Source of the DNA: Strongyloides papillosus
Lineage: Eukaryota; Nematoda; Chromadorea; Rhabditida; Strongyloididae
Assembly: GCA_005656395.1 (NCBI GenBank)
Contig: SRSI01000010.1
Span: forward strand, 1,860,001-1,924,000
Direction: 5' to 3'
Length of the DNA stretch: 64,000 nucleotides
Under the pieces are notes generated by a model. That model had not been told where the DNA came from. It saw only the letters and a list, made by a program, of their open reading frames with translations, and searched no databases. The translations under genes and the position numbers were made by a program. Below, one piece after another: positions 51,741 through 64,000 of the stretch. How positions within the stretch are numbered: the first letter of the stretch is position 1; the number at the start of each line of letters is the position of its first letter.

Positions 51741-52802
51741 ATGTCAGTAATCAACAATGGTGGGAAAAATGGTGAAATAAGGGGCAAGTTAAATGATGAA
51801 GGAATTGATGGATATGATTATGTCCCAAACTACTGTGACCACAAAATTCCAAAATTTAAATATCATATCACATTTGATGAAAAACCATTTTATGATGAAA
51901 CTTTAGAAAATATGAGGAAAGACAATTTGGCTAGGATCGACAGTGTTACACCATTCGACTATCATTTTTTTAAGAAGAAGTATGTCAACTATATTTTTAC
52001 AATAGCAGCGAGACTTAACCTTAGTCCAATGATACGTTATCATGCATTATATCTTTTTGATAGGTAGGGATTCACTTATTAATTGAGGAACACAATATTT
52101 TCCAGATTTTGTTCACGTCATATTGAAAACTGTTTTGGTACTTTTTGTACGGCTAATGATGGAATACCAGACAGTTCATCTTCTAGAGATTGGGAAAAAA
52201 TAGAATCTAATTTATCAAGGCAAATGACATTACATATTATGAGTTGCTTTCAAATATGCCTTAAAACCTTTGATTGTAAAGATATTTTATCTCCTGGATA
52301 TACAGCACGTTGTCTAAAAACTTTTGGACATTTATATACTAAAGATGCAATTTTAAAAAGTGAATTAAAAGTGATAACAACAGTTGAATTCAAGTTATGG
52401 GATAGAGAGAATCCACTTGTATACGTTGAAACATTACTTGCTGTATTATGTTCAAGGTGTATTTTTCTTGAAACAAAAATGGAATTGTTCTATAAGAAAT
52501 GTATCTTTGTGATGGATTACGTTATTCTAAATATACAAGATATTTTTAATTTTGTACTAATGGAAAATTTCAATCGTACTGTTGCCAACATTGAACAACT
52601 ACGTTTCAATCGACTACTATCTGATTGGTTACTTTGGATAAGTAGTGTTATACATATTGCTTCTTTAACTATGGGATACACAGAATCTCAATCAAAGGAT
52701 ATAGTAAATATTCTTTCAACGATCACAAAGACACCAGTGAATGATATTGAAAAATTTTCTAATGCTATTTTGAAAAAAATTGGACAATTAGTTGATGAAT
52801 AA
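51741..52802 (+). CDS. cosa-1: CNTD1/COSA-1-like cyclin-domain protein (meiotic crossover factor)
   Basis: Cyclin-related protein that marks and promotes crossover sites in meiotic prophase (CNTD1 in mammals, COSA-1 in C. elegans). Exons 51741-52063 and 52105-52802 give 339 residues. A cyclin-box begins around RLNLSPMIRYHALYLFDRF and continues with ARCLKTFGHLYTKDAILKSE, LKVITTVEFKLW, NPLVYVETLLAVL, matching human CNTD1 in order. The C-terminal pattern TKTPVNDIEKFSNAIL also aligns with the human end. An AG after AAATATTTTT sits just before ATAAC-ATG. Starting only 140 bp after the Pol III subunit stop, it is a good candidate for a downstream operon gene. Confidence 0.85.
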
Positions 52803-53588
52803 CTTCTACTATATTATTTAAAATTAGATATTTACACTAAATTATTGATCTCATAATCTTTTATCTTCAGAGCTAGCAATAATCACTTATCTTTCATTTA
52901 TTTTACAACATATTAATGCTCTTCTTTTTTCACATAATTTTATATCTTTTCTTTATTTATTATATGTATTTATGATCGCAGAAATACTGGTATATTTGTA
53001 ATACCACATTCTTGAATATATAATAAAGATTTATAAATTCAACAAACTTCCCACATCTGATGTAGATAATTATTTTAAGAATTTAAGAGATAAAGTATGT
53101 ATATAATATATATTATTTATTATATATTTATATCACTAGGAGAGATTGGTTGAGGCTGTAGAAGAATGTGATAGAACAAAATAATAATCAACTTAAACTA
53201 GGTACAATTCTTAATTCCTGCCATAGATTGAAGGAGTAATTGAAGTGTTGAGATAAGGCATAATAACGGCAGACTTTACTACCAATCAACTTGGTGGGTG
53301 TTGATGATTTGAAGAGCTTTGTTCGCGGAAACACTTTTTATCATCACAGATTAAAGTAAGATAATGTTTAGCTACTATTGATTCTTTTATGCTATTCCAC
53401 AAACTAGATTCTTAAAGTGATCTGTATGTGGAGAGGCTGTTAAGAGTTATGAGGTAGAAGCCAGAGAAGATATGTGTTTACTTATATCCAACAAGGGGCT
53501 GGAAGAGAAAGAGGCTGATACATTATTAAGTTGCAATACTACTACATCTCGCAGTTGATTTAGCCTCACACTATACAATCTTGTAGCA
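52803..53588 (+). promoter_or_regulatory. Upstream region of mlc-3, partly less AT-rich
   Basis: The left 250 bp is the AT-rich 3' flank of the cyclin-domain gene. From about 53140 to 53588 the sequence is more complex and G-richer than typical intergenic DNA here, as expected for a muscle promoter or noncoding 5' exon. No coding frame is seen, and no factor site is claimed. Confidence 0.35.
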
Positions 53589-54106
53589 ATGCCATCCGCC
53601 GGTAAGTATATTTTATAACTATTATTTTATTCCTTTTTTATCTAATTTAAATATCAATTTTAGATAAACTTAAGGAAGTTTTCAATCTTTATGATGAAGA
53701 ACTCGATGGTAAAGTCGATGTTTCACAAATCGGAGATGTTATCCGTGCCTGTGGACTTAAACCAACCAATGCTCAAGTTAAAAAAGCCTATGGTGGAGAG
53801 GAAATGAAGAAAGGATCTAAGAGAATAACTTTTGAAGAATGGCTTCCAATTTACGAACAAGTAAAGAAAGAAAAGGAAGTTGGATCATTTGCTGATTTCT
53901 TGGAAGGACTTAGAGTATTTGACAAGGAAGAATCAGGAAAGATTTTTAAAACTGAACTTAGGCACGTATTATTAGCTTTAGGAGAACGTTTAACTGCTGA
54001 TGAAGCTGATGAACTTTTGAAAGATGCTGCTGATGCTGAAGGACTTGTTAACTATGAAGCTTTCATTAAGAAGGTCATGGCTGGACCATATCCAGATGAT
54101 CTTTAA
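53589..54106 (+). CDS. mlc-3: Myosin essential light chain
   Basis: Essential (alkali) light chain bound to the myosin lever arm in muscle. Exon 1, 53589-53601, encodes only MPSA plus one base; exon 2 is 53664-54106, for 151 residues. This tiny first exon is typical of nematode mlc-3. EF-hand folds begin at [17 protein letters not shown], followed by [13 protein letters not shown], a second lobe with [37 protein letters not shown] and the end [11 protein letters not shown]. Calcium ligands are partly degenerate, as usual for the family. Codon use is less AT-biased than neighbours, consistent with high expression. Confidence 0.95.
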
Positions 54107-55773
54107 AAATCTATCTATGAAATCCTAAAATCAAAAAAAAGTCTCTTTATTTCATTCAGTAATCTAAATTTGATTTTTATATTGTCAATGTCGTTTTGTC
54201 ACCGTCAGCCAAAATAAAGTTAAAAATTTATAAATATATTTTTTAATCATTAAAAAATATATAATTTCATTGATTTTTTTTTATATCGTATAGATACTTT
54301 TTTATTTTACAGCTTTATACTATAAAATTTTCATTGTTATATCTTTTATATATATCTCAAATATTATATGAGGTAAAATTACATAGTTATAAAGAAGATA
54401 TTATTGTTTGTATCAATATTTTATATTGATACACTCAAACAATAATTCTTCTTTTCCAAGCACCCACGTAATGTTTGTAGTGACTATGCTATACTGAAAC
54501 TTAAATAAAATTTAATTGTTTTAGTATTTCAAAGATATATATATATATGCACTCAACATAATATATATTTATCTTACTCTAGTTTCGAAAAATGAAAAGT
54601 ACTATGCAATTTACGTAAATTAATATAAAATTTCTTTAAGCATTTCGTATAGTAATAATAGTTCAAAATATGATTAGATTTGATGAATATTAAGTTTTAC
54701 ATTTTCTGTATAAAAGTTCTTAGCAAATAACTTCATAAATTTTTTTATAATAACCTTTTCAAAAGATAATGAACTTTAATGATTATGGAATTTATAAATT
54801 TGAATAAAATGTGGAGGCAGATTACTTTATTATACATGCAAAACATCGTTATTTTGAATAAATTTTATGACACCATACTGTATTTCAAATTTTTATTATT
54901 ACTTTTAAAATTATTTAAATATATACAGAACGACTACATTTTTGATGTCAAAAAAACTAATTTTAAAACTGTTTAAAGATGTATTTAAACACGTTCAATT
55001 TAAATTCACTCTTCATACTTTAAAAAATGAGAAATAGTAATCTTTAACAATAAATATTACTACCAATAAAATTAAATATTGAAAAATACTGTATAAGAAA
55101 ATTTAGAACTTTTTCCATTTAAATCAAACTACAAGAAGTCTTTTTATTTATAAATCCCAAAGTAGTATTAAAGTACCATGAATGAAATATGACGTGATTT
55201 AGTTTTAAAGATATTTTACTAATTTTGTAAAAAAGTTATGATAAAAAACATTTTTTCCAACAATTTGCAAACGAATTACCATATTTTGTAATAGTAAAAG
55301 ATCTTAGAACTTAAGGAAGACATGGAAATGTAAAGAATCTTTGGTCTTTTTTGTATAAAGATTTAAACCACCAATAAATTATTCTCCCATGTTAACAGTG
55401 TATACACTAAAGTATAATATAAAATGTGTTGTATTTCATTATGATAAATGAAAATCTTTCACTTCCTACTTTTAAAATTAACATTATGTTGTTGCTAAAT
55501 AATTTTAATATACACATGCATTGGAATAATATGGACGATATGTAAATTTTTACAACTACCATTAAAAGAGAGAAAATTACTTGGTCTTTATGTAAAAATT
55601 TAAATTTTCCAATAAGTAAACATTATACCAAAAGAATAATTTTTTACAGTCTTAGAAAGAAAAAATAAATTTCAAAAGTTTTGAAATAATTTCAAAATCA
55701 GCTGTTTTAGTAATTAAGAGTTTCTGTATATTTTATTTTTATAATTAATAATAACAATTAAATAAATACCAAA
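54107..55773. other. 1.7-kb intergenic region
   Basis: 3' flank of mlc-3 and promoter of the RRN3 gene. A 65-codon frame at 54779 is AT-rich chance. Nothing else is recognised. Confidence 0.5.
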
Positions 55774-57576
55774 ATGAATCAGCGGGTACCCTGGGAAAAT
55801 TCTGAAGAGTTTATTATAATGTATAAGAAAGTAAGTAATTGCTAAAAAAATTTATTAAAGATTTTTAGAACGTTCCTGAAGCAGTAGCTCGATATAGGGA
55901 AATTATAAAAATGTTTTCACTTTACAATTCATGGCCTGAGTCAAGGAAACGTGGAATTCTCACCCAATTTGAGACGTTGTCTCATCAAATGGATTTTCGC
56001 TGCACTGAACTTGTGCAGTGTTTTGTAAAAATTAATCTTTATACAATTCCAATGGATATGCTCGAAAATTTTATTCAATTTTTATCAAAAATTGCAACTA
56101 TTCACGTTGGACATACAGCACCAATTTTGGCACATTTTGTCGCATATCTAGTTCCTCTTATTGATGATAATATGAAAAGTGGTATTAGTACTCCATCAAA
56201 CGAAAATCAAGAGAAGATGTTTTATCTTATTCATAAAGCCATTCAAGATATATTAAATTGTAATCCTTTATCTGGGAATATTTTGGTTAAACTACTTTCC
56301 TCGCAATTTCCATTTTACCGAAAGTCCGGGAAAATCATTTCAGGTTATGTAAAAAATGTGATTACTGTTATGAGTTACTCAAAGTTTATCAAGGTTGACA
56401 TATTTAATGTACTTATTGAAAAATTAGTTGGGTTGGATATTTGTGTTACCAATGAGAATGTTGTTGAAAAGAAGAATGGTTTTTTGCTGAATTCCATTTT
56501 TACCCTTGCTATAAATAATAGTGAGGTGAAGACAAAGTATGACAAGGAATTTCCTCCCCTGGGCAATGATAATCTAAGTGGTACACTTGATTTATGTTTA
56601 TTGTTCCTACTAGATTATATTTCACAGCCATTTGACATAAAAATCCGAGATAGTGATAACAATAAAATAAATTGGGGTGAGTGTTTTGTTCGAAACACTG
56701 ACTCAAATTTGGCAGCTTTAATGATGCCATCTTTTATCCAACATGTTGTCCCTCACTTTGGTTTGAAAAATGTACCGTTTTTGTACTTTTATGCTTGTGG
56801 GATTCATCCTCCTTCCAGAACGACAATTTTATCTGAATTATGGGTTTTATTTCTTAACAATCAAGCTGTTAACACAAACAATATTGCACATAATGCATGT
56901 TTTTATCTGTCTGACCTTATAACAAGATTAGAGAATTTTTCTATAAGGTAATTTTAATATTTAGCTTCAAATATTTAAATTTTTTTACAGTACATGTGTA
57001 AAGGTTCTTCGAGAAATGGCAAATTGGATTCATGAATACATTGGGAAATATGATGATTCAAATTGTGAAAAAACTGCTGGATGTCCTCAGCACAGCTGTT
57101 TTTATGTAATTGTTCAATCAATGTTATATATTTTTTGTTATCGTTATCGAGAATTTGTTGATTCCGATTATTTAGAAGATATTGCAAAACTAAATGTTTC
57201 TAAAATTATTTTTTGTTCATTACATCCTATGGAATTTATCGATCCCGAGATATCTGTGTCATTTGCTGTTGTGGCAAAGCTGCTGCAGCTGGAATATTGT
57301 TCTCATTTGATTACTTCTTCTTCTCGGACAAAAGCTATATTTGAAACACAGTTTCCGTTTTCTTCACTGAATCTTCCACAATGTTCGAAATATTTTGAGA
57401 AGTATTTTAGACATTTTGAACCGATAGAGGAAGATGCATCAATACTCATTGATTCTATCAATGCTTCTTTTCAATCAGTGAAATCCTGTCGTGTTGATGA
57501 AACTAGTATGATGGAGGAATATATGTTTTTGGATGAAGGAGACAGCATTACTAACAACTTTGCGTTGAAATTTTAA
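55774..57576 (+). CDS. tif-1A: RRN3/TIF-IA, RNA polymerase I initiation factor
   Basis: Growth-regulated factor that bridges RNA polymerase I to the rDNA promoter in the nucleolus. Exons 55774-55830, 55869-56947 and 56991-57576 join in phase to 573 residues, close to other animal RRN3 proteins. Family landmarks are IHVGHTAPILAHFVAYLVPL, LCLLFLLDYISQPF, FIQHVVPHFGLKNVPFLYFY and RTTILSELWVLFLNN (the conserved HEAT-like core), then HSCFYVIVQSMLYIFCYRYR and the C-terminal NPLxxC-like region SKIIFCSLHPMEFI and SFAVVAKLLQLEYC. An acidic tail follows. The final stop is followed by AAATAAA-like signals near 57632. Confidence 0.93.
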
Positions 57577-60500
57577 TAAATCATTTGTTATGTATTGTTA
57601 TTACAAAATTTTGTTGTTTTAATATTTTAGAAATAAAATTTATATTATACATTATTTATGAGGACACTAAAATTTTTTGCTGAGTATTGTTAGTTATTTT
57701 TAGTAATTGTTATGTATTTTTGGTATATTTATCTTAGTTCTATGCTATTTAAAAAATAACATATTTTGATAAATAAACTGCAACCTAATCACAATGTTCG
57801 TAGTAATAAGTTTCTGAATATAATCAGACTTTTAAAAAAACGATTTTACTTTTTTAGGGTATTTATATTATATATACTTAAGTAATTTATTTACGCTTTA
57901 AATTACAATTTGTTTCTAAATTAAATCTTTTTTATTTGAATTATCTTAAGTGGTTTTTTTAGTGTTTTTCCATTACAAGTGCATTTAAGTTTTGTTATAC
58001 TATTTTCTATAGTACAAATTTTTTGATTAGTATAAAATAAACATTTTTTTTTAAATTTAAAATTTACCACAAAATTGCCTTCATAAAAAATTTCAAATTA
58101 TTAAAATGAAATGTTAAAAATTTTTGTGCAACGGATTTACATGAATTTCGAGGTGTATTACATTAATAATTCAGCAATATTTCTATATACTTTATTTATT
58201 TTTTTAAGAATTGAATATTTATATGATCGATATTGAATTATTCTGAAATAATTAATTTTTATTTCGTGCTTCAATTTTAGTAATAAAAAACAGAGAAGCT
58301 GAATATTTGATAGAATATTAAAATTAAAAAGCAATTTTTTGTTTTAACAACTTTATTTTTTAATGAATAAGATATTTTTGAGAAAATATTTAAATGATTT
58401 TATATTTTTTCTGTTTTGTTCTACAAAATTATAGTAAGATATTAAATGAGAAAATAGAAATTTTAATCGTAAAACAATGTATGTTTGTTTCAAATTTATA
58501 AAATCATCTAACATTATTTAGATTTTCAATCATAAGTTAATATGAATTTAGTGTTTTACTTTATTAGAACTTTAAAAAAAAAGTAAAATTAATAGTAAAG
58601 GTTTAATTAAGTATGTTGTTGTAAAACATAATAACATATTTTTTCAAGGAGTAATTGGCAATTACATTTTTCATTTAAATTTATTTTCAATTATAATTAA
58701 ATTGTTTGCCTTATTATATATGTCTCTATTTTTTTATGAAAAGTTAAACTTTTTAATTCATTTTTGTGAATATTATATATTTTTATAAACTTATACATAA
58801 ATATTACTTCCCAAATTGATGATATTTTTACTTAGGCTTATGTATGTTTTCCACTTTTTATTTTGAAATAATATTTTTAAAATTTTTTTCCTTATTTTTT
58901 AAGCAAATATACTGAAAGTTATCACCATAAATATTATTAAACAAGCGCTTACTTAAAAAAATTTTAAAAACATAGATAAAAAGAATAAAAAGGATTTTTG
59001 AAAGTATAAAATATTTTTAACACAGTTATATAAATACTGTCTACTTATTTTAGTCAAAATAAGCTTATACTTAATGTAAAAATATAATACATAATTTAAA
59101 CTTATAACATCTTCTTCAAAATTATTTGTAATAATAAATTAAAATTTATAAAAAAATAATACATTATTTTTAAATATTGGTTGTTTTTCTATAATTTTAT
59201 GTCTTCGTTTTTGTTATTAAAATTTAGTATTAATTATGATAACAAGATATTATTAGCATACATTAATGTTTTTTTTACTTTACAATAATAGAAATTATTG
59301 AAATTTTAAACTACAATCTTAAATATCTAAATATTTATGGGAATTTGTTGAAAACATACATCGGCAATAAGAAAAAAATTAATTTATATTTAACAATCTT
59401 AATAATGTACTTTACAATACCAGTATGGTGAATATTATTATATTTTTTTCCTAAATAAACATTTAAAAGTTTAATAAAATTGTTATTTAAAAAACAAAAA
59501 CTTTTTCTTGAAAATAATGGTTTTTTTTTGTTGCACAACAACTCCAAAAACTTCGCTTATCTATTCGTAACGATTTACAGTAATTTTTTTTCAAAATCTA
59601 TTACTTTTACTATTTATAAAGTGTTTTAATTCATTTTATTTTGATTTTATCAAAATCTATTCAAGAATGAACGTATTAACCATTAATTAACTACGACTAA
59701 AAGTTGAATTAGTGAGATTTCGGAAGTTTTTTAATATGTAACTTTATAAATAATTTTGCTTTAAATGAAACTTTGGTTTGTAAAAAGCATTTATGGTTAT
59801 ATAAAAATATTTTATAATTTAAATATTCACTTGAATGAAAAAAATGGTTTCTCGATAACATTTATTAAAATTTGATATTAATATACAATAAATAGGTTAT
59901 GTTTGACAAGATTAATTATATTTTAATAACTAATATTTTTTTATAAATTTTTAAATCACTTGAAATATACAACAAAACAGTATTTTTAATTATTTCTGAA
60001 TATCATTAATTATTAGAATTAACTCAAGTAACGAAAATAAAAATTAAATAATATTATATTCTTGTTGTACATAATTTATTGTTAATTAATGCATTCTTAT
60101 GTATAATTATTTATTAATAAATATTAAATTTTTTTAATTTCTTACTATTTAGTTATTGGACATTAAAGAATAAGAATTTTATTTCTATCATCACAAAAAT
60201 ATAATACTTTTTTATATTAGTTTTTTGTCTCTTTGTCTTTTGTAGTTTATTAGAAGATATTGTAAATGACATTCAACGTATTAAAAAAAGTATTTGTAAA
60301 AGTTTTTATTTTACAACAACGAAATTTAATAAGAGAATATATTATTATAATCATTGGATAACAACGTTATAAACTGACTGTAAATTTTAAAATGCAATAT
60401 TTTAAAAGTACAAATATTTCAGACTAAAATGTTATTAAAAAACAATTTTATTTAGAATTTTTAATGAAAACAAGCTCCATGTTTGTTGTTATTTCCAAAT

Positions 60501-61726
60501 AAAATTAATTTAGCTCAGTATATTTTTTTAAAAAATTATTTATAAGATTTAATTAAAATTTTGCTTTTTGTTACTAACTTAAACGTTAATTTTTTATTTT
60601 TGTGGCTTATGGTCCCTTAACTTTTTGATAAAGTAAATTTTAGCATATCTAAACCGTTATATTAAAGATTGCATTTTGCTTTGATTAATATTACTATCTT
60701 GAAATACTTCAATTTTAAATTAAAAGGACAATTTAGCAAATGAACCCTCAATCGTATTAAAGTTTAGGAAGAAGAATAAAGTGAATTATTGAAAATAAAC
60801 AAAATAAGTAAAGCTTATTTATAAGATTGGTGAGTAACGATGGTTAAAACTGTCTCTTATAAAAACAAAAATATCTATCTGATAAAAAAATACTAGGAAC
60901 CTAGTTTAAAATAAAATATTTTTTTTAAAATCCCTCGATTTAATTAAAAATTGCTTTGTTTGTCATATAACTTTTAATTAGTAATTCTTTACTAGAAATA
61001 TACTATTTAATTTCTCTCATATTCAAATTATATATATATTCATTTCCACACGATTTATAATTCTAATGTCATTTTATATTGCTGTTTCTTCATTTTCAAT
61101 AATTTAATAATAAAATATTTGATGCAATTCATCAAAAGCCATTTACCTTCTAACGCTTTCGTCATTAATGCCCTATCTTTAAAAAGAATCCTGTGAAATT
61201 ACATACATAACTTATGTGATAAATATATATAAACTACTTTCTCTCTTTGTTAGAAGAATGTATATATACTTAATGATAATATTTTATTCAATTTTTTTCC
61301 TAATTTTTTGAAAGTAAAAACGATAAATGATATATGAATATATATCTCTTTATTTTATATTAATAGGAACTAAATGGCACATCAAATTCTAGTTTTTTTT
61401 CCTTTGAAAAATATTTTTATTCTATATAGTAAGTATTCGATTCCCTTTTGTCTAACATAAATAAAGTTTTATGATTAAAAAGTATTTGAAAACAAAAAAA
61501 AAACAAAGTAAATAAATAAAATAAATTAGAAAAAAAATATTTATAAATATAACATTAAATTGTTTATTGAAAAAAATGTTAAGGCAAAAATAGTAAAGTG
61601 ATCAATTAGAAGTTATGTTTTGAAGAAAGTTTTTAATTTATTACTCTGTAAAGAAAATTTATATTATAAGTGTATTTTGTTACAAGCATATACATTTATA
61701 AAAATCTTTAACATTATTCAATATAA
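57577..61726. other. 4.1-kb AT-rich intergenic region
   Basis: Convergent 3' flanks of the RRN3 and muscarinic-type receptor genes. Extremely A/T-rich with many homopolymers; the 70-codon frame at 59335-59547 is low-complexity. No gene, RNA or repeat family is recognised. Confidence 0.5.
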
Positions 61727-63464
61727 CTACGTCCTACGGAAGTCAAACCTCAATATTCTTTTAAATGTTTTTTTAAATTGTAAATTTGCCATAGCATAGC
61801 AAAATGGATTCAGAGGACTATTGCAATAACAAAAGTAATAAGACATACTGTATAAGAGATTAAAAGTTGGCGAGTTTATGCATGATGCACAAAAACCGTA
61901 TATTGTAGCAAGAATATAAAAAGGTGTCCATAGAACTACAAAAGTTCCCAAAATAACTGTTATGGTTCGTAAAGCTTTCCTTGCTCTATTTTCACTTCTT
62001 GATGCATTAATATTTCCTGAGTTTTTCTTGTTGCGTGATTTACCAATACCAATTGAACTTAATTTTGACATTTGTGGTTTTCTAATTAATGTTAAGAATC
62101 TTGATAAAGAATTTACAGCCGTATCACTAAAAGTACTCCTTTCTAATGAAAGTTTATAAAATTTTCGTTGATTTAATGATATTAATGGTTTTCTAAAGTT
62201 TTTTTCTTCATCATCTAAGTAATTACTAATTACTCCAGAAACTTTTTCTTTATCATATCTATCACAAACATCATTTAACATTGCTGATGCTGAACGTGCT
62301 TTTACTTTTGTTGATGACTTTTTTAAACGTCTAGTAGACCCTCGATGCAACTAAAATAAAAATACAACATATAATACTTAAAAAAATGAATGGTTTTAGA
62401 AAATGAGATTATGTATGCTTTGATGGATGGAAGCATATTTAACAATAGAAAAATTAAATTTTAAGTAATAAATGGGGTTTTGTGATAAATTGACTTTGAG
62501 GGATTCATAAAAACAAACCTTAGACCGTAAAAATGAGGCTGTTTTAACAGGCTTTTTTTCATTCAATCCATTATTTGAACTAGCTCCCATGTGTACTGTA
62601 TCATTATTATTTTGGTCTTCCAATTTATTATTTTTTTCATTTAAGGAATATATATTAGGAGATGTTTTGTCTTTTTCAAGATACTTTGTAATATTTCTAT
62701 CAACCTCTTTATTATTTTTTGATAGTAAAATTGATGTTGTTGTGGCGGTATGTAAAATATTTTCATCACTATTTATTTTCATTAAACTTTCCTCATTTTG
62801 AGTTAGACAATTTTCCGTTGGCGGAAGTGGAGGTGATGTAATTGAAAAAAAGGAAAGAGAAATTGTTGATGTTGCTGGTGAAATATGTCGAATACTTAAC
62901 CGATTAATTTTCTTCTTTGATGGCCCACGAGAATTCAATGATTTTATGTCATCATCAATAAAAGGTATTTGATCTTCAAGAACGCTAAAACTTTTTGAAA
63001 CATCCTTATTACTAGTTTCTTCCCCTTCCTCATCTTTTAAAGGTTTTGTTGATTGAATATCAGTTACTGTGTATGTATTTGATTGTACAAATATTGGTTC
63101 TATAGTTGAAATTTCAATAGCTGTTTCAATAATTGGTTTATCTTGAAATCGTAAACTGTTATTTCTTAATAATTCATTATGTTTATTAATCTTTGGTGGC
63201 AAATTTGCGCTACTAATACCACTGTCACTACTGTTACTATTGACAATTTTAGTATCTTTATTATTTTGTTTATGAACATTTGTAATATCATTATCTCCAT
63301 TAACATATTTTTCATCTTCCTTTTTTTCTATACCTGTATTTTCTAATAAAACCAATGAACCATTATAACTGTTATTTTTATTTAAAGGATTATCACAAGG
63401 TGATGAGCCATGTATTTGAGCATTTTGTTGGCACGCTGCATTAACAGAATATAATGTATGAGAT
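61727..63464 (-). CDS. G-protein-linked acetylcholine receptor (muscarinic type), 3' part only
   Basis: Partial gene; the 5' exons (TM1-TM5) lie beyond position 64000. Exons visible on minus: 63464-62519 and 62350-61727, 522 codons. The first and most of the second encode a very long Ser/Asn/Lys-rich third intracellular loop, at least 440 residues. Then [17 protein letters not shown] begins TM6 with [13 protein letters not shown], an extracellular CASC pair, and TM7 [17 protein letters not shown] with the NPFCY form of NPxxY, ending [16 protein letters not shown]. This matches GAR-type muscarinic receptors of nematodes (GAR-1/GAR-2 branch more than GAR-3), which signal through G proteins in neurons and muscle. 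The exact paralog is uncertain. Confidence 0.85.
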
Positions 63465-64000
63465 CTATAAAAATGATTAAATAAATTTTATCTTTTATAT
63501 CACTGGTATTGAAATTATATTTCAATATATACTATTATCATTAGCAAAATAATATTTTAAATTATTAAACACTTATCTGTATATGCTAAAATTTAAGTCC
63601 CTGCAATTATTAACTTTGACATGCTTTTTGCGCGAATTCCTCTATAATAAGAAAGTCACAAATTGCTTCCCTAAGGATATTTTATTGGATAAATCCAATT
63701 ATCTGATTCGTGAAGAGATATGTACAAGTATGTATGTTGATAACAAGTCAAAGTAGGAAACTACATTGCAAATAGCTAATTTATATTTTTGTTTAACACC
63801 CTGACTCAAGAAACTCTAGTATATATTTATTCAAACTTCAACGTTGAAAAATAAGGTTCCCTTAAAGCAGCATGATGCTCTACATAACGACAACACAAAG
63901 TTTGACCAACTATTGTGCCAATTTACTAAAGTGGTGCAAACATTATTTGTCAAAATATAATCTTATTTTTAATATAATAAAAATTCCTTCCATTCAATCA
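63465..64000 (-). other. Intron of the muscarinic-type receptor gene, running off the window
   Basis: An acceptor AG (positions 63466-63465 on minus) opens the loop exon. No TM-coding exon was found between it and position 64000, so this is intron sequence. Nothing else is recognised in it. Confidence 0.5.

Overview
The window is very AT-rich eukaryotic DNA. Genes are compact, introns are mostly about 45-50 bp with GT..(T)TTTAG ends, and many start codons follow a polypyrimidine-AG that looks like a spliced-leader (trans-splice) acceptor. Protein similarities are consistently to nematodes (bbs-7/osm-12, strm-1, pros-1, lis-1, hlh-13, arf-1.2, cosa-1, mlc-3, tif-1A). Composition, short introns and gene repertoire suggest a clade IV nematode such as Strongyloides or a close relative; the species is inferred, not proven.

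Layout. 0.4-6.3 kb, minus strand: bbs-7, an aspartate-dehydrogenase-like gene and strm-1. A tiny plus-strand secreted six-cysteine peptide gene sits inside a bbs-7 intron, and a DAF-19/RFX X-box lies just upstream of bbs-7. 9.1-13.0 kb, minus strand: an unrecognised 405-residue protein with a duplicated eIF4E-binding-like motif, and a small two-exon gene. 13-18.4 kb is a large gene desert ahead of the plus-strand prospero gene (18.4-21.3 kb). 21.3-26.4 kb is a second desert. 26.4-31.5 kb, plus strand: lis-1, then mrps-17 and POP1 in an operon-like arrangement. 35.1-40.5 kb, plus strand: a CCK-type GPCR, the PTF1A-like bHLH gene hlh-13, and a four-TM protein gene with a GC-AG intron. 41.6-46.3 kb, minus strand: arf-1.2, tomm-7 and a CD2BP2-like gene without a GYF domain. 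46.7-57.6 kb, plus strand: TMX2, the Pol III second subunit followed closely by CNTD1/COSA-1, mlc-3, and RRN3/TIF-IA. The right end holds the 3' part of a muscarinic-type receptor on the minus strand.

Nearly all genes are conserved housekeeping or neuronal/developmental genes. Functional links include RNA polymerase I and III transcription and RNase P/MRP (tif-1A, rpc-2, POP1), cilia (bbs-7 with its X-box), neuronal identity (pros-1, hlh-13) and neuronal signalling (CCK-type and muscarinic receptors, the nested peptide). Single-base frame breaks in pros-1 (several), rpc-2 (two) and bbs-7 (one), often at A-runs, while other genes are clean, point to local assembly errors more than gene death. 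No CRISPR array, tRNA, rRNA or transposon was recognised.
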